A DNA stretch of 64,000 nucleotides from Micrasema longulum (GCA_022494885.1 JAGVSM010000477.1:1-64000), one strand, 5' to 3'; numbered from the stretch's first letter, positions 42,720 through 54,407 are shown. The notes: generated from the letters alone by a model not told the origin. A program made the numbers and translations.

Positions 42720-42970
42720 GTGCCAAAAAAAGTGTATTTTAAAGGATTTTTACTGCCTTACTTATTTTTTAAAAAATCTGCAGCTGAAGCGCATAGAATT
42801 CTTGTGGAGATTTACGGCAACCATGCTCTGTCCGAAACATGCAGATTGGTTTTAACACTTTAGAAATAATGATTTTTATGTTGAAGATAAAGAACAACTC
42901 TGGTGCACCGAAAAAGTTTGAAGACGAAGAATTGGAAGCATTACTCAATGAAAACCCAAGTCAGACGTAA
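42720..42970 (+). pseudogene. mariner transposase, N-terminal relic
   Basis: SAAEAHRILVEIYGNHALSE, then in a second frame FRNNDFYVEDKE, then in a third SGAPKKFEDEELEALL NENPSQT. This is the DNA-binding half of a mariner transposase with at least two frameshifts. It ends near 42970, before the catalytic domain. Confidence 0.8.
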
Positions 42971-43089
42971 GACGTTAAGAGTTGATCACACAATACAATA
43001 CTTTCAATGACATGTTCTTTACTATTTTTTAAAAGAAAAAACAGCGAAAACTTATTCCAGTCCCCAATATAATAACTTACATTCTGCCA

Positions 43090-44020
43090 AATAAGTAACG
43101 GGACTGAGTCAAAAAAACAACAATATATGGATTATTCTTCTAAAATTTATTGAATCTCCCTCAAAATAGGCTCCTTCTGAAGTGATACATTTTTTCCAAC
43201 GAACAATCAAGTCATCCAAGCACTTTTTTTTATTTTTTTTATATTTTTTTTTATTTATTTTTCTTTTTTAAATTCTAAACAATTTTTTTAATTCCCGCCA
43301 AATTGCAAAAGCAGTTTTTTTGTAGACATACTCCGGAATCGTCTTGAGTAATCTCTGCGAATTTTGTTCAATGTCTTTAATCGAGTCAAAACGAGTTCCA
43401 CGGAGCGGTAATTTAAGTTTGGGGAACAGAAAAAAGTCACAGGAAGCCAAGTCAGGGGAATACGGGGGTTGTTCGATGACATTTGTTAAGTTTCTGTTCA
43501 AAAATTCATTCACAATGATGACTTTGTGAGACGGTGCAGTATCGTGGTGAAAAATCCAAGAGTTGTTCTTCCACAAATCTGGCCTTTTTCTGCGGATGTT
43601 CTCTCTCAAATGTCTCATAACGCTCAAATAATAATGTTTATTTAATGTTTGGCTGTCAGGAAGAAGTTCCGAGTGAACAATATAACAAATATCGAAGACA
43701 ACAGTGAGCATGTCCTTGATTTTCGAGCAATTTAGACGTGGTTTTCATCAGTTTCGGTTCATTGGACAAGGACCATTCCGATGCCTGTTGGCTAGTTTGC
43801 ATGTCCTACTCATAAACCCATGTCTCGTCACCAGTTACGACATGCTCTATCGGGGTTGATGGGGTCCATTCTAACTCGTTCCGGCATGTCCTCAGCCAAT
43901 AGAGTTCGCTGCTGTATTTTGAAAAAATTCAGCGCTTTTAAAACAAGCTACTCTCATGCCCAAAACATCAACCAAAATCATTCGAACCAATTTGTGAGAG
44001 ATGTTTGGTTTAGTAGTTAA
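43090..44020 (-). pseudogene. mariner transposase, catalytic half, frameshifted
   Basis: The minus strand reads TGDETWVYE (near 43835), then after a frameshift the 147-codon stretch 43711-43268 with LTVVFDICYIVHSELLPDSQ, WIFHHDTAPSH and YSPDLASCDFFLFPKLK. These carry the three Asp of a D,D34D mariner. A terminal-repeat-like CGGGACTGAGTC lies at 43099. The opposite orientation to the 42720 relic shows it is a second element or a rearranged half. Confidence 0.85.
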
Positions 44021-44758
44021 AATTATTAGTCGCCGTATTTATTTCACAAAATATACATTCGCATACAAGTTAAAAATTAAAAATACTTGGTATGCTTCAA
44101 TTTTTTTTTTTTTTAAATTGTGTTGTGCAATTTAGATATATTAAACACTCCATATAATACGTACAGAAGAGAGCTAATAGGCTTGATTCAGAATAACAGA
44201 GAATAGACTTTTTGTCTCTTTTCTAACTCTTAATCATTAAGTCAAATGCAATTTTCCACTCCTACTTTCCTTCATCCTTCATCCTTCACCACTCCTTATC
44301 AATTTCCTTTTTTTTCCTTCCGACTATCTCCTTGTTTTGTCCATATTTCTTGGTATATTTATTATTTATATGGTTTAAACGGTCGTCGCTTTATTGTAGT
44401 ATAATTTAGTGAATACATAATATTGAATGGCAGGCCCTACTATGTATTCATTTTTTTATAGTTTTTATTTATATTCATTTAACCTGTACATCTGTTTGTA
44501 TTCGAAACAAATAAAATAAAAATAAAATTTGACCAATTAACGCTATAAGATAGTATTTTATTATGTATAAATGATCTCAACACTACGATATTTACCAGCC
44601 TGGAGATGCCCATTAGAGGGTAAAATGTACAGAGTATTTTTAATTTATAATATATTTTTATATTTCAATATAAGTTATTATGTAATTAGAATGGAATTCC
44701 ATTAAAATTGTCAACAAGTAACATAAATCGAATATATCAAGACAATGTCTCTAATAAC

Positions 44759-45014
44759 CTTGAGGTTCTCGGTGTTCCTAAGCGCCACTTCCACCTTGAG
44801 GGGCGCGGCCGGCGCGGCGGGCGCAGCACGGGGGGCAGCGGCGTTCTCGTGCGCCCTCCAGCGCGGCGGACCGGCGCGGCTGCGGACGGAGGCGGGCGGC
44901 GGCAGCGCGAACCGTGGGCAGCGGCGCGGCGGCGGCGGGCGGCGCGGGCGGCGGCGCTAGGGGCACGCTGGACGGCGGCTCCGACTTGAAGAACAGCTCG
45001 CGCTTCGATTGCAG
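44759..45014 (-). CDS. pnut: probable septin N-terminal exon, GC-rich, reading frame interrupted
   Basis: After a good acceptor (CTATTTCAG at 45023-45015) the minus strand reads LQSKRELFFKSEPPSSVPLA PPPAPP in phase 0. At the far end a different frame reads APAAPAAPLKVEVALRNTEN LK up to AAG|GTTATT (44759), which would meet the exon at 40423 in the required phase 0. The exon is 256 nt, one base too long to keep one frame, and each single frame hits a stop (44778 side, or TAG near 44958). Ala/Pro-rich N-terminal extensions are usual for insect Pnut. Either an indel in this very GC-rich tract or a different splice pattern is needed. Confidence 0.5.
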
Positions 45015-45179
45015 CTGAAATAGAACAATATTTTTATCAGTTTTTTATTTATTTACATATGTGGGGTTTATAGTCCACGATCGATGACACACACACGTGC
45101 TAAATAATTTCACCTGAAATATAGTGCGACGACCGATGAAGTAAGTCAGCGTTTTCTATTGAATCCAATACAACATATA

Positions 45180-45275
45180 ATGCAAGTCTAACAGTATTGT
45201 ATATTTAGCGCCCTTGGGGTGGTTTTTCACAAAAATTGTGCTATATAAATCAGCCAAAATTATTATTATTATTAT
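45180..45275 (-). repeat. inverted partner of the 3601-3715 repeat
   Basis: On the + strand TATATAAATCAGCCAAAATT followed by (ATT)n is the complement of 3601-3640. TGTATATTTAGCGCCCTTGG matches the complement of 3660-3685. Confidence 0.65.
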
Positions 45276-45279
45276 TGCA

Positions 45280-45650
45280 CATAACGACGAGAGCAAAGTC
45301 CTGCGGTACATTAACATCGTCCCTACTATGGAGACGTGAAGAACAAAGGAACGGAGCCTATAAAGAGACCACAGGGCGTGGTAACGCCCAGTCAATAAGT
45401 CAGTCAGTCAGTCAGTCCAGTCAACCCAGTCAACCCAGTCAGCCCAGTCAGCCCAGTCAGCCCAGTCAGCCCAGCCAGCCCGAAGACTCAGCTCAACGCA
45501 ATCACTCAGTTCCAGCATGTAGTTCAAGTGCAGGCAGTTCCACTCCTCATCGCCGTAACACTCGCGCGACATAATTGATTATTTATTCGCCATTTAATAA
45601 ATACGGACTAAATAACAACCTCGTGTCTTCTGACAATCTACAACTGGGGT
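45280..45650. repeat. LTR-like or unassigned stretch with 9-bp minisatellite
   Basis: A GTCA run (45395-45415) leads into seven 9-bp units of TCA(A/G)CCCAG at 45421-45483. A TATA-like CCTATAAAGAG (about 45358) and AATAAA (45597-45602) flank it, as in a solo LTR, but I find no second LTR or clear TG...CA borders. Confidence 0.45.
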
Positions 45651-46059
45651 AGGAGCTCCATCCCTCAACAACCAAAATCATTTTTAAAGAGAGTTAAACT
45701 ACTCGCCTAAATTAGCATATTTTTTTATCTGAAATGTAGATAGTATTTCTATAAAATGATAATAGTATGACTTTTTTATTTAATATTGTCAAAAAATTTA
45801 CCCATGGCAAAAAATAACACCGATATTTTTAGTCTCTACAAGTACAGAATACATAAATTCGATGATGTAGTGATCTATTGCAAATGATATTTCTTACTAA
45901 ATATCGCACTTGTTCGTTCCACGAGCTGATTCGGTGCGAAGTTGAAATAAGACACAATGTAATGATTTCTTCCATTGAATAAAAACATATTTTTCTGTGA
46001 CAATTTAGTTTTAGGAGAGAGATCAACATACGAATATGATAGTATAGTGCGTACGTGGG

Positions 46060-46103
46060 CAGTGGGTAGTCAGTGGGTAGTCAGTGGGTAGTCACTGGGT
46101 ACT
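46060..46103. repeat. 11-bp tandem repeat, four units
   Basis: CAGTGGGTAGT three times, then a variant CACTGGGTACT. Confidence 0.8.
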
Positions 46104-49100
46104 CGGGAGTTGAGGCAGGAAGATGGAATTATTATTTGTTAGTAATAAATAGCCGCAGCCTCAGCGGCCCACTTCATGGCGTCCTCAAACTACTGAATTA
46201 TCAATTTGATAAATTATTGAATTATTTCAGGCACGTTAAATATGTAGAGTGTTATTTAATACTTAGCTCACCCACATTGACCAATAACTAAATAATGAAA
46301 GCTTTATTCTCTAATATGAATTTAACTACACATGTCACTTTCGTAATATTTGTGTCAAATCAGTTGAATTAATGCAATTTGAAGTGATTTCGTTGATTAC
46401 TTCAGACTTTTCTATGGGACACATCAAATGAATAGGTCAACTATGATGATTTTTGGATAACACAACCTAAATATTATTAAATAATCACCTACAATGCATT
46501 ACCTATCAATAGGAATAATTTTATTTCTGACAGGGTTAAAAAAAACTCACCGATGCCATTACAGCTTTTATAAATTTTTAGATTATTGGCAAAGGTTATG
46601 CGTAAGGCACAGTGATTGTTATGATTTTTATTCATCCCACGCTTGCCCGAAAACTGTACGACAGCATAATTCTTAAAAAAAGATTTTTTTACTTTAGCGC
46701 AACCAGCGTAACATAAACAGCAATTTTTTTTCGAGCACTTGTACCAATACTTCAATTTGTTTTCATAGTAATTAATAATTGTGTGTATTGAAATATGCAT
46801 GTGTATTAATTATTATTGTTGTTAATTTTTTCTGCATTTTAATTATTATTTCCATTTGTAAATACTAACTACAAACTTTTTAATACTTTTTTTACTTTGA
46901 TTTTAATTTTTAAACAACTTCCATTTACTTATGTTTTTTTTCCTCCTCTTTTTTGTACTAATTGTTGTATTTAAAAACAGTTCATTGATAACCTTAGATA
47001 TAATTATAATATAATATGGAAACTTCACTGGTCCATAGAGCTAAGTAATATAAAACTAAGTAACCGTACTGTATGTTTCCTGAATAAAAGATAATAAATA
47101 AATAAAATAAAATTACGCATAGGATCAAGTGTATATTTACACGCTTAATTATTGTCTAATTGAGTTGTCCTAACCAAATGAACAAATAAAAACAAACGAA
47201 TTAGTTGCGTTAATTAAATTAAGTGATTTACAAGCTATCACTCGACAGTTAGCTCAATTACATTCAAACGGTCCAGAGGAAGGAGAATGGAGACTAAATC
47301 CAATTTGTCACCAAGTTAATCCTAAATAATACGAGCATGGAAGGTGTACTTGCATTTCGATGCATTAAATAATAATCATAAAGGAGAAGTTGTTATATTT
47401 TATAACAAAGAAAAAGGAAAGATTCAGTAAAAATGAAGTTACTAGAAGTTAGATTTTAATATTATTTTCTAAAAAAGGTTCTCCATCCCTGAAAATATCG
47501 GTCAAGTACATAAAAAAAAATATGTGCAACATCTTAATACATAGGTGTATAATATTTGTAGGGTTCTTTTCTAAAATTGACTATTTCCAAAATATGGAAA
47601 ATCGAGTACTATATCACATATGGATTTGGGGACGCAAAACATGTTGAATAATTTTCGCCAAAACGCACTAATTTTAAATGTATTTTTATTATTTTTCCAA
47701 AAACCTGATTCAAACAATTAAGTCAGTTTTGGGAAAAATAAAAATAAAAAAAGGAATTTTTCAAACATTTTTTTATGTATTTGGTGGACCGGCCTAATTT
47801 TTTTAAGAAATAAAAATACTATATCCACACCTCGTCACTTTTTTACTTCAAACAGTATAATATGATAAAAAATATCGATTCCTGAAAAAGTTCAAATCTG
47901 GAGATACATAATCAGTCTTGGAAAAGAACCCTACATTTATTATGTTGAATACATTTATGTACTTATGAACCAACGAAATTAGGACCAACGGAAGTCACAA
48001 CTAAAAACTGGGTAATTAATTACAAAACGTTAAAAACATATTGTTGTAAATATATTAAAAATTAGGTTATCTATTTTCTCTGTTTGAATAGCGTTGTCAA
48101 TTTTTATTTGAATCGAATCAAGTAAATAATTTCGAAATCGTCAATATCAAAATCAACGTAATTTTAAAATAACTAATCGACTACTTAACATAGATTTTTA
48201 TGGGTCCGCTTGCGTGATAAGCATTTTATCGATGATCTCGTAATAGAATGCGAGAAGAATCTAATTTATTGAATTTACATAATGTTGATATTTCATGTGG
48301 AATTTGAAGAAACGTTTAAATGTATCATGTTTCCATTTGTACGAGACGTAAGTAATTACTATTGAAAAAGTAGGATAAATATTTTTTTTAATTGCCATAC
48401 ACATATATTATAACGATTAACGGTCCACAATGTGTTTATATATTAAAAATAATATTAATAAAGCAGGACATAGCGAATATATTTCAAATATAAACTAACA
48501 TCAAAGGAATATATATTGATGTAAGCGAGTCCACATTATAAACAATAATATGAATTGGCACCTTTTAAATTGCACTGTTGATAGACGCAACATTAATTTC
48601 ATACTCGCATATCAATTTGCATTAGTACAAATAACTACGTAGGTATAATATTATATTTATGTATATCGATTGACCGTTGAAAAGTGTGGTGAAACTGGTG
48701 ACGAATAAATTTACTCATTTATCAGCGAAGCGTATGACTCACTTTCTAGAGTGATAAACGGAATATGAAAAATAAAATCAACTTTATAAATTAATAACTT
48801 AGATGTAATTAAAAGTCGTCGGCGATAACGGTTATCTGCAACGTATGAGTACAACAAAGTAAAATATTACGTGATCCACGTGGCATTAGTCTCACCTAAC
48901 TGAAATATAGATAAGGATAGTAAACAAGTAACTTAGCTCCTTTAATATGTAATGAAAATCAAAATTGTATCTAACATTTATTTACAAGTTTTTATCAATA
49001 CTTTGCTCTTTTCGGGATAGGACACTTCGTTCCTCGAGATACTCGTAGTACATCATTCTTCAGAAATTCCTTTTCTGTTCAAGGTGCCTTGGAACGAGTA

Positions 49101-49300
49101 CTTTGGAACGAGCTACCTCTTCGTGTAAAATATTCACCTTCCTTGGCCACTTTTAAGAAACACCTGATTATTATATATCCGTAGAGCCCTAACTTCCCAT
49201 ATTTTTAAACTTTATAAACTCACAACGTGATCCCACATTTCTCATCACATAATGTGTAGAACAAAGGCATTTTTATTTATAGGTGTTTAGGTGCAAGCTC
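46104..49300. other. unassigned AT-rich sequence with one MITE
   Basis: A MITE lies at 47558-47934. Simple TAAATAAA near 47090-47112 looks like a LINE tail. No gene supported. Confidence 0.45.
47558..47934. mobile_element. 377-bp MITE, GTAGGGTTCTTTTC termini
   Basis: GTAGGGTTCTTTTC and GAAAAGAACCCTAC are perfect 14-bp inverted ends. AT-rich interior without an ORF. Confidence 0.75.
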
Positions 49301-49430
49301 GATCTACCAAGGCTGGTATTCCAAACGCTCTCGCGGGCGTAGAAAAATATTTATCTCGTGTATTTACACACAAAATACACGAGATAAAATGTTTTCTACG
49401 GCCGCGAGAGCGGTTCAGAATAGCACCGCA
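49300..49430. mobile_element. hairpin MITE, about 130 bp
   Basis: CTCTCGCGGGCGTAGAAAAA and TATCTCGTGTATTT are mirrored by AAATACACGAGATAAAATG and TTCTACGGCCGCGAGAG around a short loop near 49370. A near-perfect long palindrome. Confidence 0.75.
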
Positions 49431-49529
49431 GATCTACCTACTAAAAAGCAGATGAAATTTGATAATAAATATGTGTATTTGTTATTATTTTCATTAAGTA
49501 CAATTTTTTTTTTGATCTGTCTGTTTTTG

Positions 49530-49789
49530 GTCGGCTTCGTGGTGTAATGGTCAGCGCGTTTGCTTACCATGCAAGAGGTCTCGGGTTCGATTTCCGACAT
49601 GGTCGATATGAAATATTTATTTCAAAGGGTGTTTTCACAACAGAATATTTCATAGTCCCTGGACTGGTACCTGAAGCGTAAGACTGATCATCTTGCTTTC
49701 ATGTAACAAAAGTAATCGAGATACGCTACGATTGGTGTACCGATGCAGTGCCCTATGCACCATTAGGTGCGGCACGAGAGTGATGATGT
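49530..49789 (+). mobile_element. SINE family B, best full-length copy
   Basis: tRNA-like head TCGGCTTCGTGGTGTAATGG, TTTGCTTACCATGCAAGAGG, B box GGGTTCGATTTCC, then body GATATGAAATATTTATTTC ... GGTACCTGAAGCGTAAGACT ... CACCATTAGGTGCGG and a TGATGATG tail. Six other copies or pieces lie at 10880, 15345, 35835, 38530, 39240 and 52510. Confidence 0.85.
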
Positions 49790-49793
49790 TTTT

Positions 49794-49840
49794 TGGTTGG
49801 CTGAAAGATATTGATTTCAGCAATAAGCCCACCAAAATGC
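49794..49840 (-). repeat. short dispersed tail repeat
   Basis: The complement of GGCTTATTGCTGAAATC... resembles ACATTGGCGGGCTTATTGCC at 36820 and the copy near 62509. It looks like a retroposon 3' end. Confidence 0.5.
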
Positions 49841-49849
49841 ATATTTTTT

Positions 49850-51590
49850 TTTTACTTAAATTTTTTATTAAGGGTAGAATCAAATAATTCGTATGGCCTT
49901 ATTTATTATTCAACAATCGTTATTTCGTAAAGCATTTCTCATTCATTTGTATTTTTATCCGGAATTCGCGATACAATAAAACCTTTCACGCTTTGTTGAT
50001 TACAAAGTAATTGTTTAAATGCAGTGTTAATAGTGCTCGTACAAAGCGTTATTCAGTTAACCGGTCTATCCGGCATCATTTCTCTCTGCGCCCTGCCGCT
50101 GCCGGTGCCCGGTGCCAGAGCTCCAAGAGTGCTCCTAGCTCCTATATCCCGACGGCAGTTAGTTAGCTAATTACTTTACTTCTGTCTGGATAATTCCAAA
50201 ATCTGATAACAGTTGAATGCAGCGCAACTGAGTGTAAAACATGCAGATTCGTATCGCCGATACGAGTATACTGTCGGTGTTTTGTGTAAATGAAGAAAAA
50301 AACATATCCAAATAAACATTTAGACAGGGCTCTATTTATTGATTGCAGCTATTCTGTTAATCGATCATATATTTTGACACATTGTAGTAAAAAAAATATT
50401 GGAAAAGTTTTTATTTTAACCATTTATATTTCATCCCAGAGGGGTAGACACAGATCAGTCGTTTTTTAGGTGCATGCTAATTCAACAGAAAGAAAAATGT
50501 GATGGTTTTTGGAAGAAATGAAAGGATGACTAAATGAGGGTATTAGAAGCAAACTAAGAAAGCTCCATTGAAGGAGTTACTGAGATATTTGCGAAAATCT
50601 TTGAAAAAAGAATTGTGAGATTTCTTATTATGCTTCACTAACTCAATGGAGAATGCTTAGTTTGCGGTGTCAAGTTGTATAATTGAAATCTGTTTGCGCA
50701 AGATTTAGAGACGCTTTTGAATTAGGTACGCTATTATTTAGGTAGGTAGGTTTTTATGTACAGTTTATTTTGGCATCAATAACTAATTTTCCGATATGCT
50801 ATTCTATCCTCTCTACCTACCCTTACGGGGAAACGGCGCGATGGTTTGTTTGTTGTTTGTGAAAAATGACATATTTGACAAGGACGCTAAAAATAAAAAT
50901 TGGTAAATAATATCTAACCAATAAAAAAATATACGTGAAGCACTAATTTCGTAGGTATTAATTGTAATGAAATATTAAGCATACCTTGATAAAGAAGTTT
51001 GTATAGCTTTGAAACCGGTCAGTAGAAAAAATAAGCGGTAAAAAAAAAGTTGTGTTTATTAATTTTAATATCTAACCTACTTTAAGTGCATAAGTGTATC
51101 TATATAATAAAACAGTACATTCTATATAATTTCACTTTCAATTAATAAACTCTTTTTACTTTCAATTAAGTAGTACCTAAAAATCTACATTTACATATGA
51201 TTTAATTTGAGTAATTCATTTTATTATAGGCGCTCATTAATTCGGTTTCATTTGATAACAAAGTTATGCTTTTTGAAATCCACATGCGTTGCGTATTCAT
51301 TAATAATAACCGTATTCTCAAAATAAACCTTATTTTTTCATATAAAATCTACAGTAGTAAAACCTAAAGGTCGCAAAATAGTATAAAAAGCGTCATAATA
51401 ATCTGAAAATGGTTTAATGTTGAATGATCGTAATTCCCAATGTACCATATTTGGTTAAAGACAATACAATATTTCTGTCCTTAGATTAAGTATTATTTTC
51501 TGCATTAATAAATTATTTTTTTGTTCAAATAACATGTGTGTTAACTGTGCAAATTGGCGTAGGCCGTTAATAGATAAATAAGTAGTATTA
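49850..51590. other. unassigned sequence
   Basis: An imperfect inverted pair AGCAAACTAAGAAAGCTCCA (about 50548) / TGGAGAATGCTTAGTTTGC (about 50646) is visible. Otherwise nothing I can name. Confidence 0.35.
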
Positions 51591-52490
51591 AAAGCCTTTG
51601 ATTAGAGTGAAGGGTCTCTTGATGCCGGGATGTAGTACTCGAGTAAAGAGAACCCATCTACCTTTTATTGACTTCAAAAGGAAGCGTATTTTTTGTTCCG
51701 CAGTTCCTGGTGTCCACACGCGATACGGTCCATTGTACGGAGTCATTGTTCCGGGACCGAGACTGCCAGGGAATAGTCGGCGGCCGAATAAGCCGAACCG
51801 TAGTAAGAAGTTTTACAATATCCGATCGGAGAAAATACTAGCACGTCTGTCGAAGCGAATTTCACCGCGGATAAAAGGCCGCATCATGATGAACGGGCGC
51901 CACGCGATGGAGATTATTCAAATTAGTATTAATTAAAGATAAGAAATAGACAGGCCGAACCTTCAAATCCCCAATAGAGATAATCTTAAATAACTGATTA
52001 CAGAGAGCTCCTTCGGGCAGCTTTTCTCGTTCGGCAACGAGCAATCTTTCCTCGCACGTGGGCACCGCCAAGGAGACTTAAGTCCTCAGAGGCATGTGGT
52101 GGGCAAGCAAGCTGATAATCTTCACTAGTTCGTTTCGATTAATACCAAAAGAAAATCTTGCGATCAAAAGTAAAACAGCCATTTAAGCGTGAACCGCCAA
52201 ACACATACCCCGAGCCTTGGGTCATCCAACGTGATAGAATTATTGCACGGGGTTCGATTAACAGGAGCAATAAAACCCGACAAACGCATATTATTCAAAG
52301 AACAATGACTAAATTTCACAGATGAGAGAACATATATAAAGGAACGATTAATAGAGATTACTAGTGAATGATACTGCAGTACCTACACAGCGGTAACCAA
52401 AATCGCCCCTCACTCGCCCAGTCGCCCAGACTGACAAGCAGACAAGCAGACAAGCACACCTGAATAAAATATCATATTAATTCTTCTTTT
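51590..52490. other. less AT-rich, low-repeat island
   Basis: Composition and lack of microsatellites differ from the surroundings. A TATA-like CATATATAAAGG (about 52330), a 9-bp triplet GACAAGCA repeat (about 52432-52457) and AATAAA (about 52465) lie at its right end. A 130-bp part (51985-52115) recurs inverted at 54408-54540. Open frames here are short and match nothing I know. Confidence 0.35.
51985..52115 (-). repeat. 130-bp dispersed repeat, copy 1
   Basis: The minus strand has AGATTGCTCGTTGCCGAACG followed by AGAAAAGCTGCCCGAAGGAG. About 75-80% like 54408-54540 on the + strand. Confidence 0.65.
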
Positions 52491-52509
52491 CTTCTTCTTC
52501 ATTCTCTTT

Positions 52510-52757
52510 TCCGCACCTAATAGCGCATAGGGCACTGCATTGGTACACCAATCGCAGCATATCTCGCTCATTTTTGTAACATAAAGGAAAGATGATCAGT
52601 CTTACACTTCAGGTGCCAGTCCGGGGACTATGAAATATTCTAGTTTTAAAACACCGTTTTAAATGAAATATTTCACATCGACCATGTCGGGAATCGATTT
52701 CGAGACCTCTTGCATGTCAGTCAAATCTGCTGACCAATAACACCACGGGGCCGATCA
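52510..52757 (-). mobile_element. SINE family B, near full length
   Basis: Reverse of 49530-49789: TTTCCGCACCTAATAGCGCA ... GGTACACCAATCGCAGCATA ... ACCATGTCGGGAATCGATTT ... ACACCACGGGGCCGA on the + strand. Confidence 0.8.
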
Positions 52758-52991
52758 TATTAATAAGAGGTGGTTTAAAAAAAGTAACTGCTGTTTTAAA
52801 ACTGCCTACCCCCCCCCCCCCCTAAACACATAAAACAGTTTCACAAAAATAAATTAAATCGATAAAAAAAAAAACTAAATTATCAAGCGCAGAAGTAAAT
52901 AAAAAAAACATTTCGCTTCGCGCGAAAAATTCAACGCCCCGCCTCACTCCGTACTGCGCTTCGCCCTAACTTCGAATCTTTATCCATAATA

Positions 52992-53255
52992 ACATATTAC
53001 AACAGAGATGAAGAAGATTTTAGGGAAGGTAATATAGAAGTCTGGGGAACTACAGGGCTTATGACCTGTCATTGGCTGGTTTGAGTGGCCACTTTACACA
53101 CCGTGTAACATTCACCATTCAGCCCATATTTGAACATCTTTATTCCTTCAATTTTTTCTTCTGTTGATGTTTGTGAAGTTAAAGAGCTGGAACCTTTATT
53201 TATGCGGGTGAGATTCATCTCATTAAATTTATTCACCTAAATACTAGGCAACGCC
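52992..53255. mobile_element. 'GAAGTCTAGGC' MITE, long copy
   Basis: ATATTACAACAGAGATGAAG, TATAGAAGTCTGGGGAACTA, GTCATTGGCTGGTTTGAGTG and CTTCTGTTGATGTTTGTGAA in order. The right terminus is not seen. Confidence 0.65.
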
Positions 53256-53348
53256 AGAAAATCAGATTTTTTAAATTTCTATACTTCTTCATGGACCAGG
53301 TGGATTTATCAACAATATTTTGAGTTTGTCCAAATTGATGTCCAAATA

Positions 53349-53374
53349 TTTAGGGGGGAGGGGGGAGGGGGGAA
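53349..53374 (+). repeat. G-rich tract
   Basis: Three runs of six G separated by single A (AGGGGGGAGGGGGGAGGGGGG). Could form a G-quadruplex by splitting runs. Confidence 0.6.
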
Positions 53375-54407
53375 TATTCTTTTGTCATAAAAAAATATAA
53401 TTCTGTTATTTTATTTTATATACTCATATGTACATTGCTTTATAATTTTCCATCTTAGAATAGCGGTTCATTTTGAAAATTCACGTCGTGTCGCTACGCC
53501 GTTAGTGTTTTTTAAAAATACTTAATTGATGAATTCCGAGGAAAATTGCATGCCAACAGCGCGGTTAATTCATAAATGTCATTCATTTATTGTAAATTTA
53601 ATGTCACCACGACTTGAAAAGTTAGATTCTGTACTGAGGAAGTGAGAGAAAAATCCAACTCGAAAATAACGCACCGTTGACATGTTTGTAAAAATTGCAT
53701 TTGAAATGACGTGTCCAAATTTCGCGTCGCTATCACTTACCGTTTCGGAGGAGTTCCTGCGACGGACAAACCAACATACAAACACAATAATATGTATATT
53801 AACTTTTTTAATACAGATTATAACAGGCGCGGTTGGCTGCGGCACAACCGGTCCCGCTTTGCGGCTTCCTCGGAATGCTTATAGTCTAACTCTGGAGATA
53901 TCTAATAATCTGGGGATTAGGGAACATTCCTTCTTGCGCTGAGCTTTTTCTCCCCTACCACTAATAGCATAAATAATAACGGATAAACTAGAATCAAAAT
54001 ATATGTTGTTACGTTTAGTAACGAACAGAACCACGACATATTTATGAGGAGATCAGATAGTTTAAGATTTAGAAGCTAAAGTCTCTTTATTCCGCGAAGA
54101 GAACGTTAAAATTGACACAAAGCCTAATTAGTAACATGATAAAGCGTGGAAATATGGCCGATGTCAAGTACATGTCACAGTAAGTGAAAAGTGCTCTGAT
54201 GATATAAAGATGGATACCACATAAATGCTGATTAAAACTAGTTATTTATTTACTAGTGACCGACATGTACATGTTGTGGGTACGTAGTAGACATGGCACT
54301 GATAACGGATACAATTTTCATTAATTCATGCGAATGCACACCTACATCTACACGATCATAAAACGGATCCAAAACACTTTCAAGTGGATTTGAAAGTAAA
54401 TTTCAAC

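Larger units (their letters stand above)
40424..44758. other. probable septin intron with two broken mariners and MITEs
   Basis: It holds a partial MITE at 41806-41885, a MITE at 42173-42580 and mariner relics at 42720-42970 and 43090-44020. 40440-41800 and 44030-44750 are AT-rich without a supported feature. Confidence 0.6.

Noticed and set aside
44778..44966. 62-residue Ala/Pro/Arg-rich minus-strand ORF taken as a protein of its own
   Set aside because: It is a sub-frame of the GC-rich septin exon and starts at GTG; its tail after about 25 residues looks like shifted reading, not protein.
44708..44989. Plus-strand Arg/Gly-rich ORFs over the same GC-rich tract
   Set aside because: Antisense shadows; high GC removes stop codons in all frames.
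45236..45574. 112-residue ORF with Ser-Gln-Pro repeats
   Set aside because: The repeat is a translation of the 9-bp minisatellite, and the ORF begins inside a dispersed repeat.
49530..49600. tRNA genes at the SINE heads (also 2960, 15345, 30145, 54677, 58076)
   Set aside because: A and B boxes are present but acceptor stems do not pair and each is followed by a shared SINE body.
51598..51936. 112-residue plus-strand ORF
   Set aside because: Starts at TTG, no family recognised, and composition of the island explains the openness.
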